DNA of 64,000 bases from Aquilaria yunnanensis (GCA_039654915.1 CM077600.1:36564492-36628491), one strand, 5' to 3'; shown: positions 50,820-63,190, counted from the first letter of the stretch. Program-made: numbers and translations. The notes: generated from the letters alone by a model not told the origin.

Positions 50820-52700
50820 AATGCAATTAAATACTAGAATAATGTAGAAATTGAAACCATTTTTTTCTATATAATAAATGCAGTTGGAACTGAATTAAAC
50901 AAAGTAAATAAATAAAAATTTAATTAATTTGTAACTAAAAGCAATATTGTGAGCATATGTCTAATTAGACATAGGAGGTGATTTTACAAATTTACCCCTT
51001 ACCCTAAATTTTATTCTCTCCCACTCTTCTCTTCTTGCACTGCTCCCAATAGGACTAAGCATGTGGAACGACTCCAAGGTCCAATGTCTCCATCACTCAC
51101 TTGAACATTGCACAAAGGTACATTCGCTCCCTAACCCCATTCGCCTCATTCGATGTCAACTTCGTCCCCACTAGCAAAACCCCTGCTCCCATAGAAATTT
51201 ATTTCATCAACTTCAGAATTGCTGTGTCACCGACAATCACCTGCCTCTTCACCACGAGTCCGACCCTCTTGCCGTTCACGTACATGGACCATGTGGGGGC
51301 ATCATGGGGTGAAGTGGTTAAGCTAAAGTTACGGCAACAGTCACACTTAAGGGTGATCCTAAGTAGGCCGTGCTTCATTCTTCTAGCTAGGTAGGCGGTC
51401 ACGATGCCCAAGTCCAGTAGCAACTACAAGGAGATTTTAGGCATTTGAAGATGAGGCTGCAATCGGCAATGTTGCATGACAGAGGCGACGAGAGATGATG
51501 GGTGATAGGAGATAGGAGGCAGGTAATGCGTGGCTTTCATCCACGTTTGGAGATATCTTATCTTAGATACCTTTTTATGTTGATTTAGACACCTTTTCGA
51601 TATTATTTAGACACATTTTTTTACTTATTGTTTTCAGACATTGTTTTATGAAGAAAAAAACTGTTTGTGTAATTGGTTCAAACACTTTTTTAATTTTATT
51701 TATACACTTTAACCTATTGCTTTAGACACCTTTATTTTTTTCAAGATAGTAGATTATCTACATATTACTCCATACATTTTCATGTTTCACATAAGATATT
51801 TTTACATATTAATACAGACATTTTAACTTATTACTTTAGACACTTTTACACTTTACATATTACCTTGAGGGAATAAAATGTTTATATATTGTGTCATACA
51901 CTTTCACATACTTCTAAAAACACTTATAGATATTTCTTTACACACTTTACAGTTTACATATTGCTAGAAGAAAAACAAAATATCCATATACTATGTTATG
52001 CACTTTTCACATATTTTTTTTCATACTTCAAACTATTATTTTATACATTTCTGCATCTTTTCTTTGACACTTTTGTAGTTTTGTTTTTTTTGTGCAATCT
52101 AAAGCCATAGGTGACAAATCTGTAGGTCAACAATCAAGGCACTATTTGAATGTACACAATGATTGTGGACTATTAAGGAGGCCGGATTAAGGAGCCAAGT
52201 GACGATTTAGAGGCGAGGGGTGGCGAGCAATGATGAGATATGAAGGTGAGAGGCTGCGAGATTTTGAAGGCAGACGGTGACAACAAGGTCTGGAGGTGGT
52301 GATGGTTTGTCAGTGGCAGTGGCGGCGGCAATAGAAGCGGTGGTGGGAGTTGTAACAAAGAGAGATAGGTTTTCAAAGGGTGATAATTAGTTTTGGTCTA
52401 GGGATAAATTAATAAATTTTTTGACTGGGTTGTGGCCTATGTATAGGAGAATTAGGAATAAATTAGTATACCTAATTCGACATATGTCTATAATATAATA
52501 ATATGGTGGAATGAAAAAAGGGCCATCAAAGTTTGATATGGATATACACGTATCCATATTGTTAATAACTATATTATATGGTTAAGAATGTATTCTAATT
52601 AATTAGAAGATTAGTGACTATTTGCATAAATTTTTATAGAATCAACTATGAAAAAAATTGTTGCTAGCCATTAAAATACTCTAATGGAGATAAAATTTTA
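50820..52700. repeat. Segmental duplication, unit A (filled by an element)
   Basis: 50820-50933 and 52501-52690 match 54600-54730 and 54731-54925 in the same order (AATGTAGAAA.TGAAA, AAATTTAAYTAATTTGTAA, then CATCAAAGTTTGATA, GAATGTATTCTAATTA, GTGACTATTTGCATAA). Unit A contains the array element at 50941-52500; unit B does not. Identity is moderate, so the duplication is not recent. Confidence 0.65.
50941..52500. mobile_element. AGACACTTTT-array element, copy 2
   Basis: Termini CATATGTCTAATTAGACATA (50954-50973) and, inverted, CATATGTCGAATTAGG. A GC-rich block (51010-51520), then an array of GACACYTTTT/AGACACATTT/ATACACTTT words (51540-52090), then a second GC-rich block (52170-52370). It lies in the same orientation as copy 1. 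The ends were set by comparison with the unfilled segment at 54730; the target duplication is not clear. Confidence 0.7.
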
Positions 52701-53471
52701 AAACATCAATTTGAGCGCCAATTTGCATCATGTCTCAAATTCAAGTTTAAGTCTCCTTATATTCATATCGCTAAAATTCAGTGTTAGAATATTATTCTTC
52801 CATTTATTCCAAATTATTTGCATGATCTACTATTCACAATAATTAATTTAAAATTTTTTATCTTCAATATTTTAGTATATAAATACAAATATTTTAGGAA
52901 AACTTACAATAATCGCCTCTAGTTTGACTTAACCCACATTTTACCACATTTATTTTTAAAAACATACACTTTGTCACCTGTTTTTTTTTTTTTTTACATT
53001 ATCTGATAACAACTTCTAAAATTATAGTTTAAATTATACATTAGTAATCTTTTAGTACTATCTCTATTCCAAAAAAGATTATTCATATTTTTTTTAGGCT
53101 ATCCCAAAATGAACGACACAGTTTTCTTTTTAGTAACTTTTTATGCAAAATTTCTTATTTTACCCGTATCATCTCCTCACCTCATGCATCTCTCGTGTGC
53201 CTCTTCTCCCTCATCTCCTCAGGTTGCCTACATTCATGATTCGGATACAAATAGATCAAATCGGGGAAGAGAGACCACCGATCAAGTGGTCAAAATTTGG
53301 AGTTAACCATCATCTTTTTGGCTCCAGTAGTTCTATGGTGGAGGAACTACGCGACCAGAATTGCGGCTAAAATTTCCCTTTCTCCCCTCGACCATCATGC
53401 TATAGCAGGGGCTGAACAAATCCCTTCACAGCATCCAATTGTCGCTATATTTCGTCCTTCTTACACCGGGA

Positions 53472-53620
53472 CTTGATCGCTGAGTTGCGCCCGATCCTCG
53501 ACCTCGACCTCGCGAGTTAATCGCCGACTTGATCGCCAAGTTCGTGCCCGATGCTCGACCTCGGTCTCGCGAGTTGATAGCCGAATTGATCGCCGAGTTC
53601 TCCGCCGATCCTCGACCTCG
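53472..53620 (+). repeat. 57-bp tandem repeat, about 2.6 units
   Basis: Units start at 53493 and 53550 (GATCCTCGACCTCG / GATGCTCGACCTCG), with a third partial unit from 53607 and a partial one before the first. Each unit has TCGCGAGTT and TTGATCGCC-like words. Confidence 0.8.
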
Positions 53621-53681
53621 GATTTGAGCATATTGCTCCAGTGCCCGGCTTAATCTTAGAGAAACGCGAGAGTTTCTCTCT

Positions 53682-53963
53682 TCAGACCGAGCAACAACGA
53701 TAGGCCTGGTTACTCTTTATCTTTTTTCCTTTTTTTTTTTTTTCATCTTCAGAGGTAAAATGCTGTTCCATATAGACAATGTTTCTCAGCCAGACTTCTC
53801 TATCTTGTCGGAATTTGCACGCTAGCAAATGCTTCTTCCATTTACCATCGCCCTTGCGGCATGTCCGGATCACTAGATCTTTGCTGATGCGGGGTTCGTA
53901 GTTCGCCCCAAAGACGATGCATTCGGGAGAGTAAGGACTGCAGGAGAAATGGAGGGACAACAA
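53682..53963 (-). pseudogene. Coding-like fragment of unknown origin inside the insertion
   Basis: A 93-residue open frame contains YSPECIVFGANYEPRISKDL and KWKKHLLACKFRQDREVWLR, which look like real protein rather than low-complexity sequence, followed by a Lys-rich tail. I do not recognise the family. Its position between inverted repeats fits a captured gene piece. No promoter is visible. Confidence 0.35.
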
Positions 53964-54589
53964 TTACTACACATACCTTAAACTATATCCAGAAAAATGC
54001 ATTGTTCATTTCGAAATGGAGGGAGTAATTTCAATCTCTTATTTTTTTTATAATTAATAGATATTTTAAATTATTAATTTTTTTTATATATGTACTTTTT
54101 TTTTATAAATGCAAATCATTATTTTTTTTAAATATCATTTAATTATTAAAAAATATCAAAAACTTGAAATTTCTAAAAGATAGTTAACAGCCAAGTTAAA
54201 TTAGAATTATAGAAGTTATTGTCAGACAATATAAAGGAAGTGCAGGGTAAAGTGTAGATTATTGAAATAAAATGTACAATGTGTAAGTTAAGTCATACCC
54301 TAGTGAGTTTCTATAAATTTCCCAAAATTTTTTATATATAAATGATAAATCAAGACTTATATATATATATATATATATAAATTTTTTGACAAACAATAAT
54401 ATGAATAAATTTAAATCAAACTCATGTTATATATATTTTTATAGAGATCCCTCTTTTATACACTCAATTCATCGTATCTTAATTATTATATACATATTTA
54501 TCTTCCATTTCAGTTATAAAAACAACTTAAATGCTGCTAATAATTTCCACAGGTTTCATTGGTTTATAATTTCTTTATAAGCATCCCAA

Positions 54590-54960
54590 ATAATGTTGAG
54601 TAATGTAGAAACTGAAATTGTTGTTTTTTTAATAAACGAAAATCAATTGTAAGAATCATATTTAAAGATTTCAAAAGAATAATAAAAATAAATGCAATTG
54701 CACGGTAAACAGAGTAAATAAACGCAAATTTAACTAATTTGTAAATGGCGGAAGGAAGGGAGCGCTATCAAAGTTTGATACGGATATATACGTATATTTA
54801 TCTTTAAGAACTAAATTATAGGGCCAAGAATGTATTCTAATTAGAAGAATGTGACTATTTGCATAATTTTCTATAGACATTTCTTTGAAGAATCAATTGT
54901 CCAAAAAAACTGTTGCGAGCCATTAAAATACTCTACTCTGGACAAATGGATGCAAAACGT
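54590..54960. repeat. Segmental duplication, unit B (unfilled)
   Basis: Counterpart of unit A at 50820-52700. At the point where unit A has the array element, this copy reads on from AATTTGTAA to ATGGCGGAAGG without an insertion. Confidence 0.65.
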
Positions 54961-55012
54961 TTTCAAATTAATGCTAAAAAAAGTGGTTAAGAGGAATGGA
55001 AAGTATTATAGA

Positions 55013-56051
55013 GTATAAATTGCACCTGTGGCCCCCAATCTTTTATAATTATCCTATTTTGGACCCTAACCTCAAAACTTTATATGAGACGTCCATAATC
55101 TCAACTTTTTGTTTTATTTTAGACCATTGGAAGACGGAAAGTGTTAAAAATAACAGAATTAACCACGTGATATGCCTACTTGGGGCAGATGCCCAAAATT
55201 GGCCACATGGCACGCTAGCGTGGGACAATTGGCCACGTGGCACAATGAATCGACCTTAATAATGATGTGGAAAGAAAGAAAACTAATTAAAAAGAAAATA
55301 TGAAAAAAAATAATAATAAAATAGAAAGAAATCGTCTCCCACCTTCATTTGCTAATCCCCGCCAACTCTTCCACCGGTACCTGCTGACTCCCCTGTCCGT
55401 CCACACCGAAATTGAGCAATCAAATGAGCAGCCAATCCTCTCTATCTCTGTCGACCGAATGAGCTTCCACCTCTGCAATCTTCTTCCGCATCCATCGGCA
55501 GCAGTTCACGAATCTTCCGTCGCGAGTCTCCTTCCACCCCCACTTCCGCTCTCTTGTCGTTTGCCGTTCGTAAATCTCCTGCTATCATGAAACTCCCGCT
55601 GTCTCAAATCTCTCACCATCATGAATCTCCAACACTTTGCAAATCTCCCCTTGTTCCTGAATCTCCCACCCCTTGATTTCGCTTACTAACCTATTCGGAG
55701 ACGAAGACAGTGTACAAGCCTTAATTTTGCCTCCTCCACCTTCTATTTAACTGGAGACGGGCTGTGGTGGTAGCGGGAGGGCATGAACATTTGTTGTCAA
55801 ATTTTGTTTATTTTTCTTCTGTTTTTTTCCCCCTTTTTATTAGTTTTCTTCTTCTTTTTTTTTTTTTTTGTGTCACCGTAGCAAATCATCCCATGTGGTC
55901 AGATTCATCAATTTTAACATTTTTCATCCTCCAAAAGGTTTAAAATGGAATAAAAAAATTGAAGTCGAGGACCTCCAATACAAGGTTTTGAGGTTGGGGT
56001 CCAAAATAGGACAATAATAAGATGTTAGGGGCCACAGATGCAATTTACTCA
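55013..56051. mobile_element. Mutator-like element with perfect 9-bp target duplication
   Basis: TATTATAGA at 55004-55012 and 56052-56060. TIRs of about 200 bases: AATTGCACCTGTGGCCCCCA against AATTGCATCTGTGGCCCCTA, then TCCTATTTTGGACCCYAACC. Interior 55320-55780 is C-rich with a Ser/Pro/Leu-rich open frame and no domain. Same family as 14179-15170. Confidence 0.88.
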
Positions 56052-56069
56052 TATTATAGATATATAAAT

Positions 56070-56488
56070 GGGATAATTACAATTTGCCTATTGAAATTTT
56101 AATAAAATTATACTTTGTCTCATTCTGTTTCAAAAATCTACACTTTACCTCTTGCCTTTTCAATATAATTCAACAGTAATTTCTGAAATCTTAATTTGGA
56201 CATTACGTTAACCAAATTCCAGTAATTTCAATCTGTATGATTTTTTTTCAGTTAATAAACATTTTAAATTATCAGTTTTTTATTTTTATATTTCTTTCAG
56301 TTTTTAAAACATTATTTTTTAAATATCAATTAATTCTAAAAAACGTATTATACAAATTAAAATTACATGAAGATAACAACTATATAATCTAAATTAGGAT
56401 ATCAAAAGTTACTGTTGGACTGTATTAAAAATGTAGGGAATAAAATGTGATTTCATTTAAACCTCAGGAGGGAAATTGTATTTAACCC
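56070..56488. mobile_element. Short MITE form of the 25290-26458 family
   Basis: Arms GGGATAATTACAATTTGCCT and, inverted, GGGTTAAATACAATTTCCCT. The inner arm words (AACAGTAATTTCTGAAATCT against AACAGTAACTTTTGATATCC) match the larger copies. It has no inner insertion. Flanks TATATAAAT and TATAAAACA are only partly alike. Confidence 0.7.
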
Positions 56489-57615
56489 TATAAAACATTT
56501 TTGAATTTTTTCATTACCGATATGATGGAGGATTCATCGAAGAAGGCGGCAGATTCAGAGGCCAAACGTGGTTGGACCACCTGCTGGCGGAGGTGGACGA
56601 CGGCGGGGGAGGGGAATTTGCCGCCATAGCCTATAGGTGAATTTTATATCTTACCAGAAGTTATTAATTTACTCCTCAACCGCATATAAATATATAATAT
56701 GACAGGAGAGGAGAACTCGCATATCTGTTTTTGTTTCATGACATGTTTTCTAGTATCATGTTCCTTAGGTAGGTTACATTTGGTCGTAGTCAAATGGCTC
56801 TGCTCAATTTTTGGGTTGTGCAAGCAAGTTTCAACGATATGATGAAAAAATTTTATTAAAAGAAAAAAAAAGATACAAACATCATCTTAAAAAAGATGAT
56901 AATTTAAAATTTCTTAAAATATTCTGTGGGCCTAGTTTACCTGGCCATAAGGGATATCTGTCCTGGCCAATACCAAAATTCAATTCCCACCCCACAAATC
57001 CTCAAACAGTGTCATTAAATACTAGTTCAGTTGTTTTTGGGTAAAAAAAACGTAAGCATTTTTTCTGTTTTTCGTATTGCTTAAATCATATACTTGTATA
57101 TTTGATTTTGAATATTAAAAAAAAATCCTAAAACCCAAAAAACCTAACTTGAAAAAAGTCCCAATAAGAACCAAACACAAAACCCAGATCTAGAAAAATC
57201 TAACTACCCAAACTCATAAAAGGATATTAAACTACAATCTACACACATAGCCAAAGCCTAAAACGACTGAAGAAAACATACAAAGGGGGGAAGAAAAATA
57301 AAGGTCAATTCTTGCAATTCTTTTTTGGTGAATTAATTCCTCATCCTAGCTTTTTTAACTCACATTTCAACACCGAATCTTTAGGTTTTCCCAACATTTT
57401 TTGTCCTCTTTTTTTTAATCTTTTATCTTGTCAACATTCTCTAGAATACATAAAGCCAATTCTTCACTCTTATTTAGGGACTCTACTCCCTTATCTAGCA
57501 CACAATAAATATATGACTCATCATTCTCAGGCCTATTGGAACAAGTAATTGACCCACCAAAAGACCAATTTTGGTCCTTATTGCCACCTAAACACTTCTC
57601 TTATAGTTATTATAC
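56489..57615. other. Intergenic, no gene recognised
   Basis: 56520-56640 is a short GC-rich stretch with open reading but no domain. The rest is AT-rich with A- and T-runs. Confidence 0.4.
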
Positions 57616-57623
57616 CGTGCACA

Positions 57624-58344
57624 CAGGGGAATATCTATTTAGGGCCTGCCCCCCTAAAATTTTAAAAAATTTTATTGGGTACTTGGATATGTGATACAAT
57701 TGTAAAAAAATTAAAGTTAGGTACCTACTGTAAGTTGTATAATTAATAAGGGGCTCCAGTATATTTTATCTATTTAAGGTCTCAGTCATTTTCTTATTGA
57801 ATAAATTACGTGATAGTCCTTACTCTTTAATTATTATTTCTTTTTAGTCCCTATCCTATTAAATATTAAACATTCTGTTTTGGTTCCAAACATATTAAAA
57901 ACATTTTATTTTAGTCCTAAATTTATAAAAAATGTTTCATTTTGGTTTCATTGCATGAAATTTGTTAACTCAAAGTTTTTTTCTGATAACAACTTTTTAG
58001 ATCATAATTTGGATTATCCGGTAAGTACTATAAAATAAATTTAATTTGTATAATATTTTTTTATAATTAATAGAAAATTCAAATAACTATTTTTACTTTA
58101 TAAATTGAACTTAATTATTATAAATTTTTGAATTCAATGTGTCTATATATGTAAACTGTCTAATGAATTTTGGGTTGTAAACTTTTGAAATAAACTTAGT
58201 TATTATACACTTTCAAATTTTATATGTCTATATATAATATTATTTAGTATTTTCTATTAATGATTGTAAATTTATACATGCTAATAACCTGTTTCACGTT
58301 ACGCCCCCGGCCGCCCCCCGGTGGAATTTCTGGCTACGCCCCTG
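57624..58344. mobile_element. hAT-like element with CAGGGG ends
   Basis: Left end CAGGGGAATATC, right end inverted CAGGGGCGTAGCCAGAAATT, the type seen in plant hAT MITEs. Flanks CGTGCACA (57616-57623) and TATGCACA (58345-58352) agree at 6 of 8 positions. It is inserted in the terminal sequence of array-element copy 3. AT-rich inside, no coding capacity. Confidence 0.65.
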
Positions 58345-59830
58345 TATGCACATATGTCTAATTTAACATACTAACTCACCATTAACTCTCTATATATAAT
58401 CCACTTCCATAAAAAGAAATTGACAAAATTACATCTCCCCAAAATACTCTCAATCCTGCTACCACCGAGGTTGCCGCCGTCATTACTGCCACCACCAGAT
58501 CTTCTGTCATTACTCACACTTGCATAAATGTCAAAGATAAATATGCAAAGTGTCTAAAGCAATTGGGAAAAGTGTATGAACAAGTATGTGTAAATATCTA
58601 AAATGATGTACAAACTATTTGTTTTTTTCAAAAATTTGTAAATTATTGGTTCTCAGCCAAAATGATATGTAAACTTGTAGAAGTGTCTAAGTAGATATAT
58701 TTAAGTGTCTACAGAAATATATTAACTTGTCTGAGTAATATGTAAATAATTTATTATACTAAAAAAAGTGTTTAAATCAATAAGTTAAAGTGTCTGAATG
58801 ACTATGTAAAAATGTCTAAATATGATATACAAAAATGTATGAATACATAAATTAAAGTGCTTACAACAATATATAAAAATATTTGAAGTAATATATAAAT
58901 AATTGATTTATAAAAAAGTGAGTGTCTAGAGAAAAAAAAAATGTCTAAAAAAATATGAAAAAATATCTAATTCAAATTGTAAAAGTGACTATAACAATAT
59001 GTTGAAAAATTATTAGTTTCAAATTTAAAAGTGTGAAAAAAAATTCAAAATATCTAAATAAATGCACAAAACTATCATAACAAATATATTTTTGTCAGTT
59101 CCTGAAAAAAAAACACAAATCACCAGAAACCATTCTCGGAACACATGCGATCAACAAGAGAGAATCAATTACCAGTGATTCAGAGATTGAAGTCCGGAGC
59201 GGCGCGACAAAGATCGGAGGCGAGCGAATTGATTGGCGGCGATTCGAAGAACGAAGATCAAAGATTGGATCGGAGGCAATTCGAAAACGAAGCTCAGAGA
59301 TTGGATTAGGAGATCGAAGTATGGAACGGCGTGATGGAAATCGGAGGTGAGCAATTGACAAGAGGCGATTTGGAGATGATGAGCGATTCGATCGGAGGTA
59401 AGCGATTTGATCGGTGGTGATTGAAGTCCGAAACGATTGAAGACGCGATTTGTCTATCTTGGAGCGAAAAATCGAAGGTGACGGAGCAGAGATTCAATTA
59501 GAGAGGAGGTTTGATCATCAGCGAAAGGCAGCGAAGAGAGATCGAAGAGTGGCAGAGAGGGATCGAAGATTGCCGAGTTAGCGGAGAATAGGGATTGAAA
59601 AGGTGCAGAGAGCGATTGAAGAGCGGCAGAGAACGGAGAGTGTCGGAGTCGGAGTCGTCAGCAAGGAGCGGTGGAGAGAGATCAAAGAGTAGGGTCGGCA
59701 GCGAGAGATCAAAAAGCGGCATCGGTGGAGAGAGAGAAAAAAAAAATCGGTGAAAGATCAAGGAGCAAAAGATTGAAGAGAAAGAGAGAACGCTTTTAAT
59801 TTTAAGGGTAAAATTGTAAAATTAATCACT
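58345..59830. mobile_element. AGACACTTTT-array element, copy 3 (inverted, right end lost)
   Basis: It starts at GCACATATGTCTAATTTAACATA-like sequence and runs opposite to copies 1 and 2: array words here read AAAGTGTCTAA (58540-59080), followed by the GC-rich block (59100-59780). The similarity to the left end of copy 1 stops at about 59830 (GTAAAATTAATCAC), so the last terminal repeat is missing. A few outer bases lie left of the hAT at 57624. Confidence 0.65.
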
Positions 59831-61480
59831 CTCTCAATGATATCAATATTACTTCTCTTACCCCAATGTCCCACAACCACATCATTACGCGTTTCCAAAT
59901 CCCCAATTGCTACATTTATTGGGTCATTAATGGGCAGATCCATCCCGAGACGCATCTCCAGTGCTCCTCCACCACGCTTGGCTGTCTTCTCCGACCCACT
60001 ACCCCGATCTGAACCGCTGGCTTGTTCTACCAGCTGCTTCTGTCCCAAGGCTTGCCGCTTGAAGACCACCATCACCTACTGCCCCGCCGCCCCATAGTCC
60101 GACTCAGTAGCTGGATGTCTTCACCACATCGCCGAGATTCTTCTATCCATCGCCGGCTGGGCTGCATCGCCTCTGTCCTGTATCCTTTACTGACGCCCAA
60201 CCACCTTCTCTTCTTTCTTTCCCCATTACCACTTAACACCACGAAACGCCACCCTCCAAGACCCTCTGATTTTCATTCTCACCCGCAGCTATCGCACCAG
60301 ACTAAATATCGTTCGACTTACCCCGAACAGATCTCGACTCCAAAATGCCTCCACCATCGACGAGATCATCGGAAAGAGCACTCGACATGCTGCTGCGCAC
60401 CGGAAAAACATTGTGTCGCCAGATTTGTTGCTTTAATCCCACTGGTTGTCTTCTGTAACCCTGACCATTGGCAATGCGTTCCAGCTACGACATCGTTAAT
60501 GGAGAGAGCACTCACTAATTGAAACAATTTCTTCCAACCCATCGAATTCAATCCTTCCAAAAAAATTAATCGTAATCAATTGTAGTTTTGCTCCTCCACC
60601 AATTCAAGAAATCTACCGTGATTATTCCTCTTCAAATGAAGAAAAAAACCTTACCATCTGAACTATGGAGTTTCTGCCTCACCCTCTCTGATGCGTTTTC
60701 AGTAAGTCTTCTCCAATTTGAAATAAACCAAAAGATTTCATTCCCTCTCAAACAGATAGATACCCGAATCCGATGCCCAGATTCGATATTATGGATGACA
60801 TCTTTAGATCCCCCACTCAAGTTGTGAAACAAAAGATTTTTGCTCAATATCAATAAATATTTCAGCATCAAATCTCAGGGATCCTAAAAGTTTTTAGAGA
60901 GAGAAGCAGGAGCTCCTCACTCTAGAAACACCCTAATTCCATTATCTTATGTGCTTGCTGCTCAGCCAGCAAGGATACGATGAAACTAAGCTCAGTTTTG
61001 ATTTCAGCTCAGAGCATTTTTCATCTCTTGGTGATTGATTATATGTTCAATGCAGGCTTCGCAAAGATGTGAACCAAGACTGAAAAAATGCATCAAAGCA
61101 GAAATCTGTGGTGACTTGGGCCTGAAGCAACTCAGTAGGGTATTGTTGTGGGATAAATGCCCAATAAAAATCCATGGAGCGGATTTACAACATCGGCCAG
61201 GCCAGGCTGTGGAGGCCCAATTTGATATCTTCTTTAGGCCTAACGAAGAGCTGTCTCTACAAATTATAAACCAAGATGTCTAGTAGGCCCCTGTCGATCT
61301 GGTCTTTGGGCTTCTATGTGCTTCGGTTGCTTTCTTCGACTATGGCACTAAAGAGTTCGGGACCAAAGTGGTCGATGTTGTCAATTTCTTGCTTCCCAAA
61401 CTATTGGTTGATCAATGTTCACGAGTGAATAAAATCAAAACGACAAGTCTCCATTTTTCCGCATGCAGCGATAAATCAAA
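59831..61480. other. Intergenic, unresolved
   Basis: 59890-60520 is C-rich with open frames on both strands, none with a known domain. 61035-61283 is an 82-residue plus-strand frame without recognisable domain. This may be the interior of another decayed element. Confidence 0.35.
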
Positions 61481-61539
61481 ACTAGATGAAAATACTGAGA
61501 GAAAAAAAAAAAAGAATTGCGAGAAAAAGCCCGAGTAAT

Positions 61540-62269
61540 AATCCAAGATGTGAATAAAAACCAATTAATCTTTTAACCATTCTTTTTGAAATCGCTAAGG
61601 AAACAAGAATGATCGGCCTTATTATTGCAAAAACTTTTGAATGTGCTTCTTGTTAGAGAAATTGTAGAAGATGAACCAAAGGATAATTTTGCACGTGAAA
61701 ATATCTCTATTTTTAAGGAAATTATGCTCCTACTATGTTGCTGTTAGGTTAATGGCAGTTCTCTTCAAGATTTACAAAATCAAATGAATTTTTAGACAGC
61801 AAAATCTATGAATCCTCTAACAACATGTTAAAATGATTTGATTAATGTCTGGTATTTATAATACCATAAATGTTTTTTGGAGAAAAGGCAAATCTCCTAG
61901 AAAAGAAATATCTTTTAATCAAACAGTGTATCTTTTAGGGAAAGATATGTCTATTAGAGAAAGAAATATATATTTTAGAAAAGAGATATCTTTTGATAAA
62001 AATTGTGGCATTTAGAATATACATATTTATTAAAGAAGAGATATGTCCTCTGATTAAAAGATGTATCATTTAAAATAGACATATCTATTAGAGAAAAGAT
62101 ATATTCTTTGATCAAAAGATGTGTCATTTGGGAAAATTATTATCATTAATTACTATTCTATTTAATTTTCTATATTAAAATAAAATAAAAATTAATTTAT
62201 TCTTTATTTTCTTTGCCAACGTAGGATAACGATAACTCATATCACTAACTATCCAATGATCCCCCACTT
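61540..62269 (-). repeat. 3' LTR (U3) region of a Ty1/copia element, with PPT
   Basis: On the minus strand a purine tract AAGTGGGGG (62261-62269) is followed by AT-rich U3-like DNA. Four or so degenerate units of about 60 bases with AGAAAAGATAT and TTTGATCAAAAGATGTGTCA words lie at 61880-62145. LTR limits are not fixed. Confidence 0.5.
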
Positions 62270-62279
62270 AGTTAGTGAT

Positions 62280-63190
62280 GTGCCTAATCCAATAATTAAA
62301 ATGTTTGCATTTGGAAGGTGTCTTTTAGCTTAAACCTGCCATTAGTATAAGATTTTTGAAATCATATTGAAATTAATGGTTAAATTCTCATTAAACCGCA
62401 ATTTCTATGTAACAAGATCGAAAAAACTTATACGCACAAACTTTAATTACTTTTTTTACTTTGACATATTCACCATGAATTTTAGCATCATAATATGGCC
62501 TATCCAAAATAACCAAATAAAAAAATTTTGGTTTTTGGTTACTATATTTAGGTATAATTTCATTTTTTAATTATAACCGAAAACTGATATATAATTTCAG
62601 TTCAGTTTTTGGTTTGCTTTAATTAAAATTCAGTTAACCGAAATAATTGAATTTTTACTCTACTACTATTTATGTTTGAGATTCGGAAAGAATTATGTAT
62701 GTGATGGATGTTTGTTATGTGTATAAATGTGATGTTTAGATTTGAAATGGATTATAGATACTTGATGTGTGATTAGAATGTGTGTTTAGATTGAAATATG
62801 TAATGAATGTTTGAGATTTGGAATACATATGCATAAAATTTGGTTATTTTAATTGAAAACTGAATAATTGAATTTTGTTCAGTTATTTTGGTTTTCAGTT
62901 GTTTCATTTTCTCCTATAATTCAGTCTATTCGGTTATTAGTATATAAAACTAAAAATCGAATAAATTCAGTTATTCAGTTTTAGTTAAAACCACAAAAAC
63001 TGATTAAGCACCCATATTTGTGTTCATATAGCTGAAGTATCCTTAGTCTACTGAGAGACTTCTAATTCTATAACCGAACAATACTTCATTAAGAATGAAT
63101 GAGCATTCACCCTCTGTTTCTTAAACATTATAAACTTAGTGTTCAAAAAACCATCACAACAGTAATATATTGTTGCCTATTAAACATTTA
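62280..63190. other. Non-coding part of the copia region with a possible MITE
   Basis: 62480-63020 is very AT-rich with many CAGTT, AACCGA and TTCGGTTA words and ends AAAACTGATTAAGCACCC, like a hAT-derived MITE end. The left end was not paired. Confidence 0.35.

Larger units (their letters stand above)
53061..54031. mobile_element. Stowaway-like (Tc1/mariner) insertion carrying foreign DNA
   Basis: Ends TACTATCTCTATTCC (left, about 53059) and, inverted, TACTCCCTCCATTTCG (right, to about 54031), with TA at each side, as in Stowaway elements. At about 970 bases it is longer than usual. It holds a 57-bp tandem repeat and a coding-like stretch. Another reading is that these ends belong to the surrounding TIR element. 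Confidence 0.5.
52895..54315. mobile_element. TIR element, family of 25290-26458, with inner insertion
   Basis: The arms match inverted (TTTGACTTAACCCACATTTT against TATGACTTAACTTACACATT; then ACATACACTTTG, GATAACAACTTCTAAAATTA against GACAATAACTTCTATAATTC). Inside is a second, Stowaway-like pair of ends (see 53061-54031). Confidence 0.7.
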
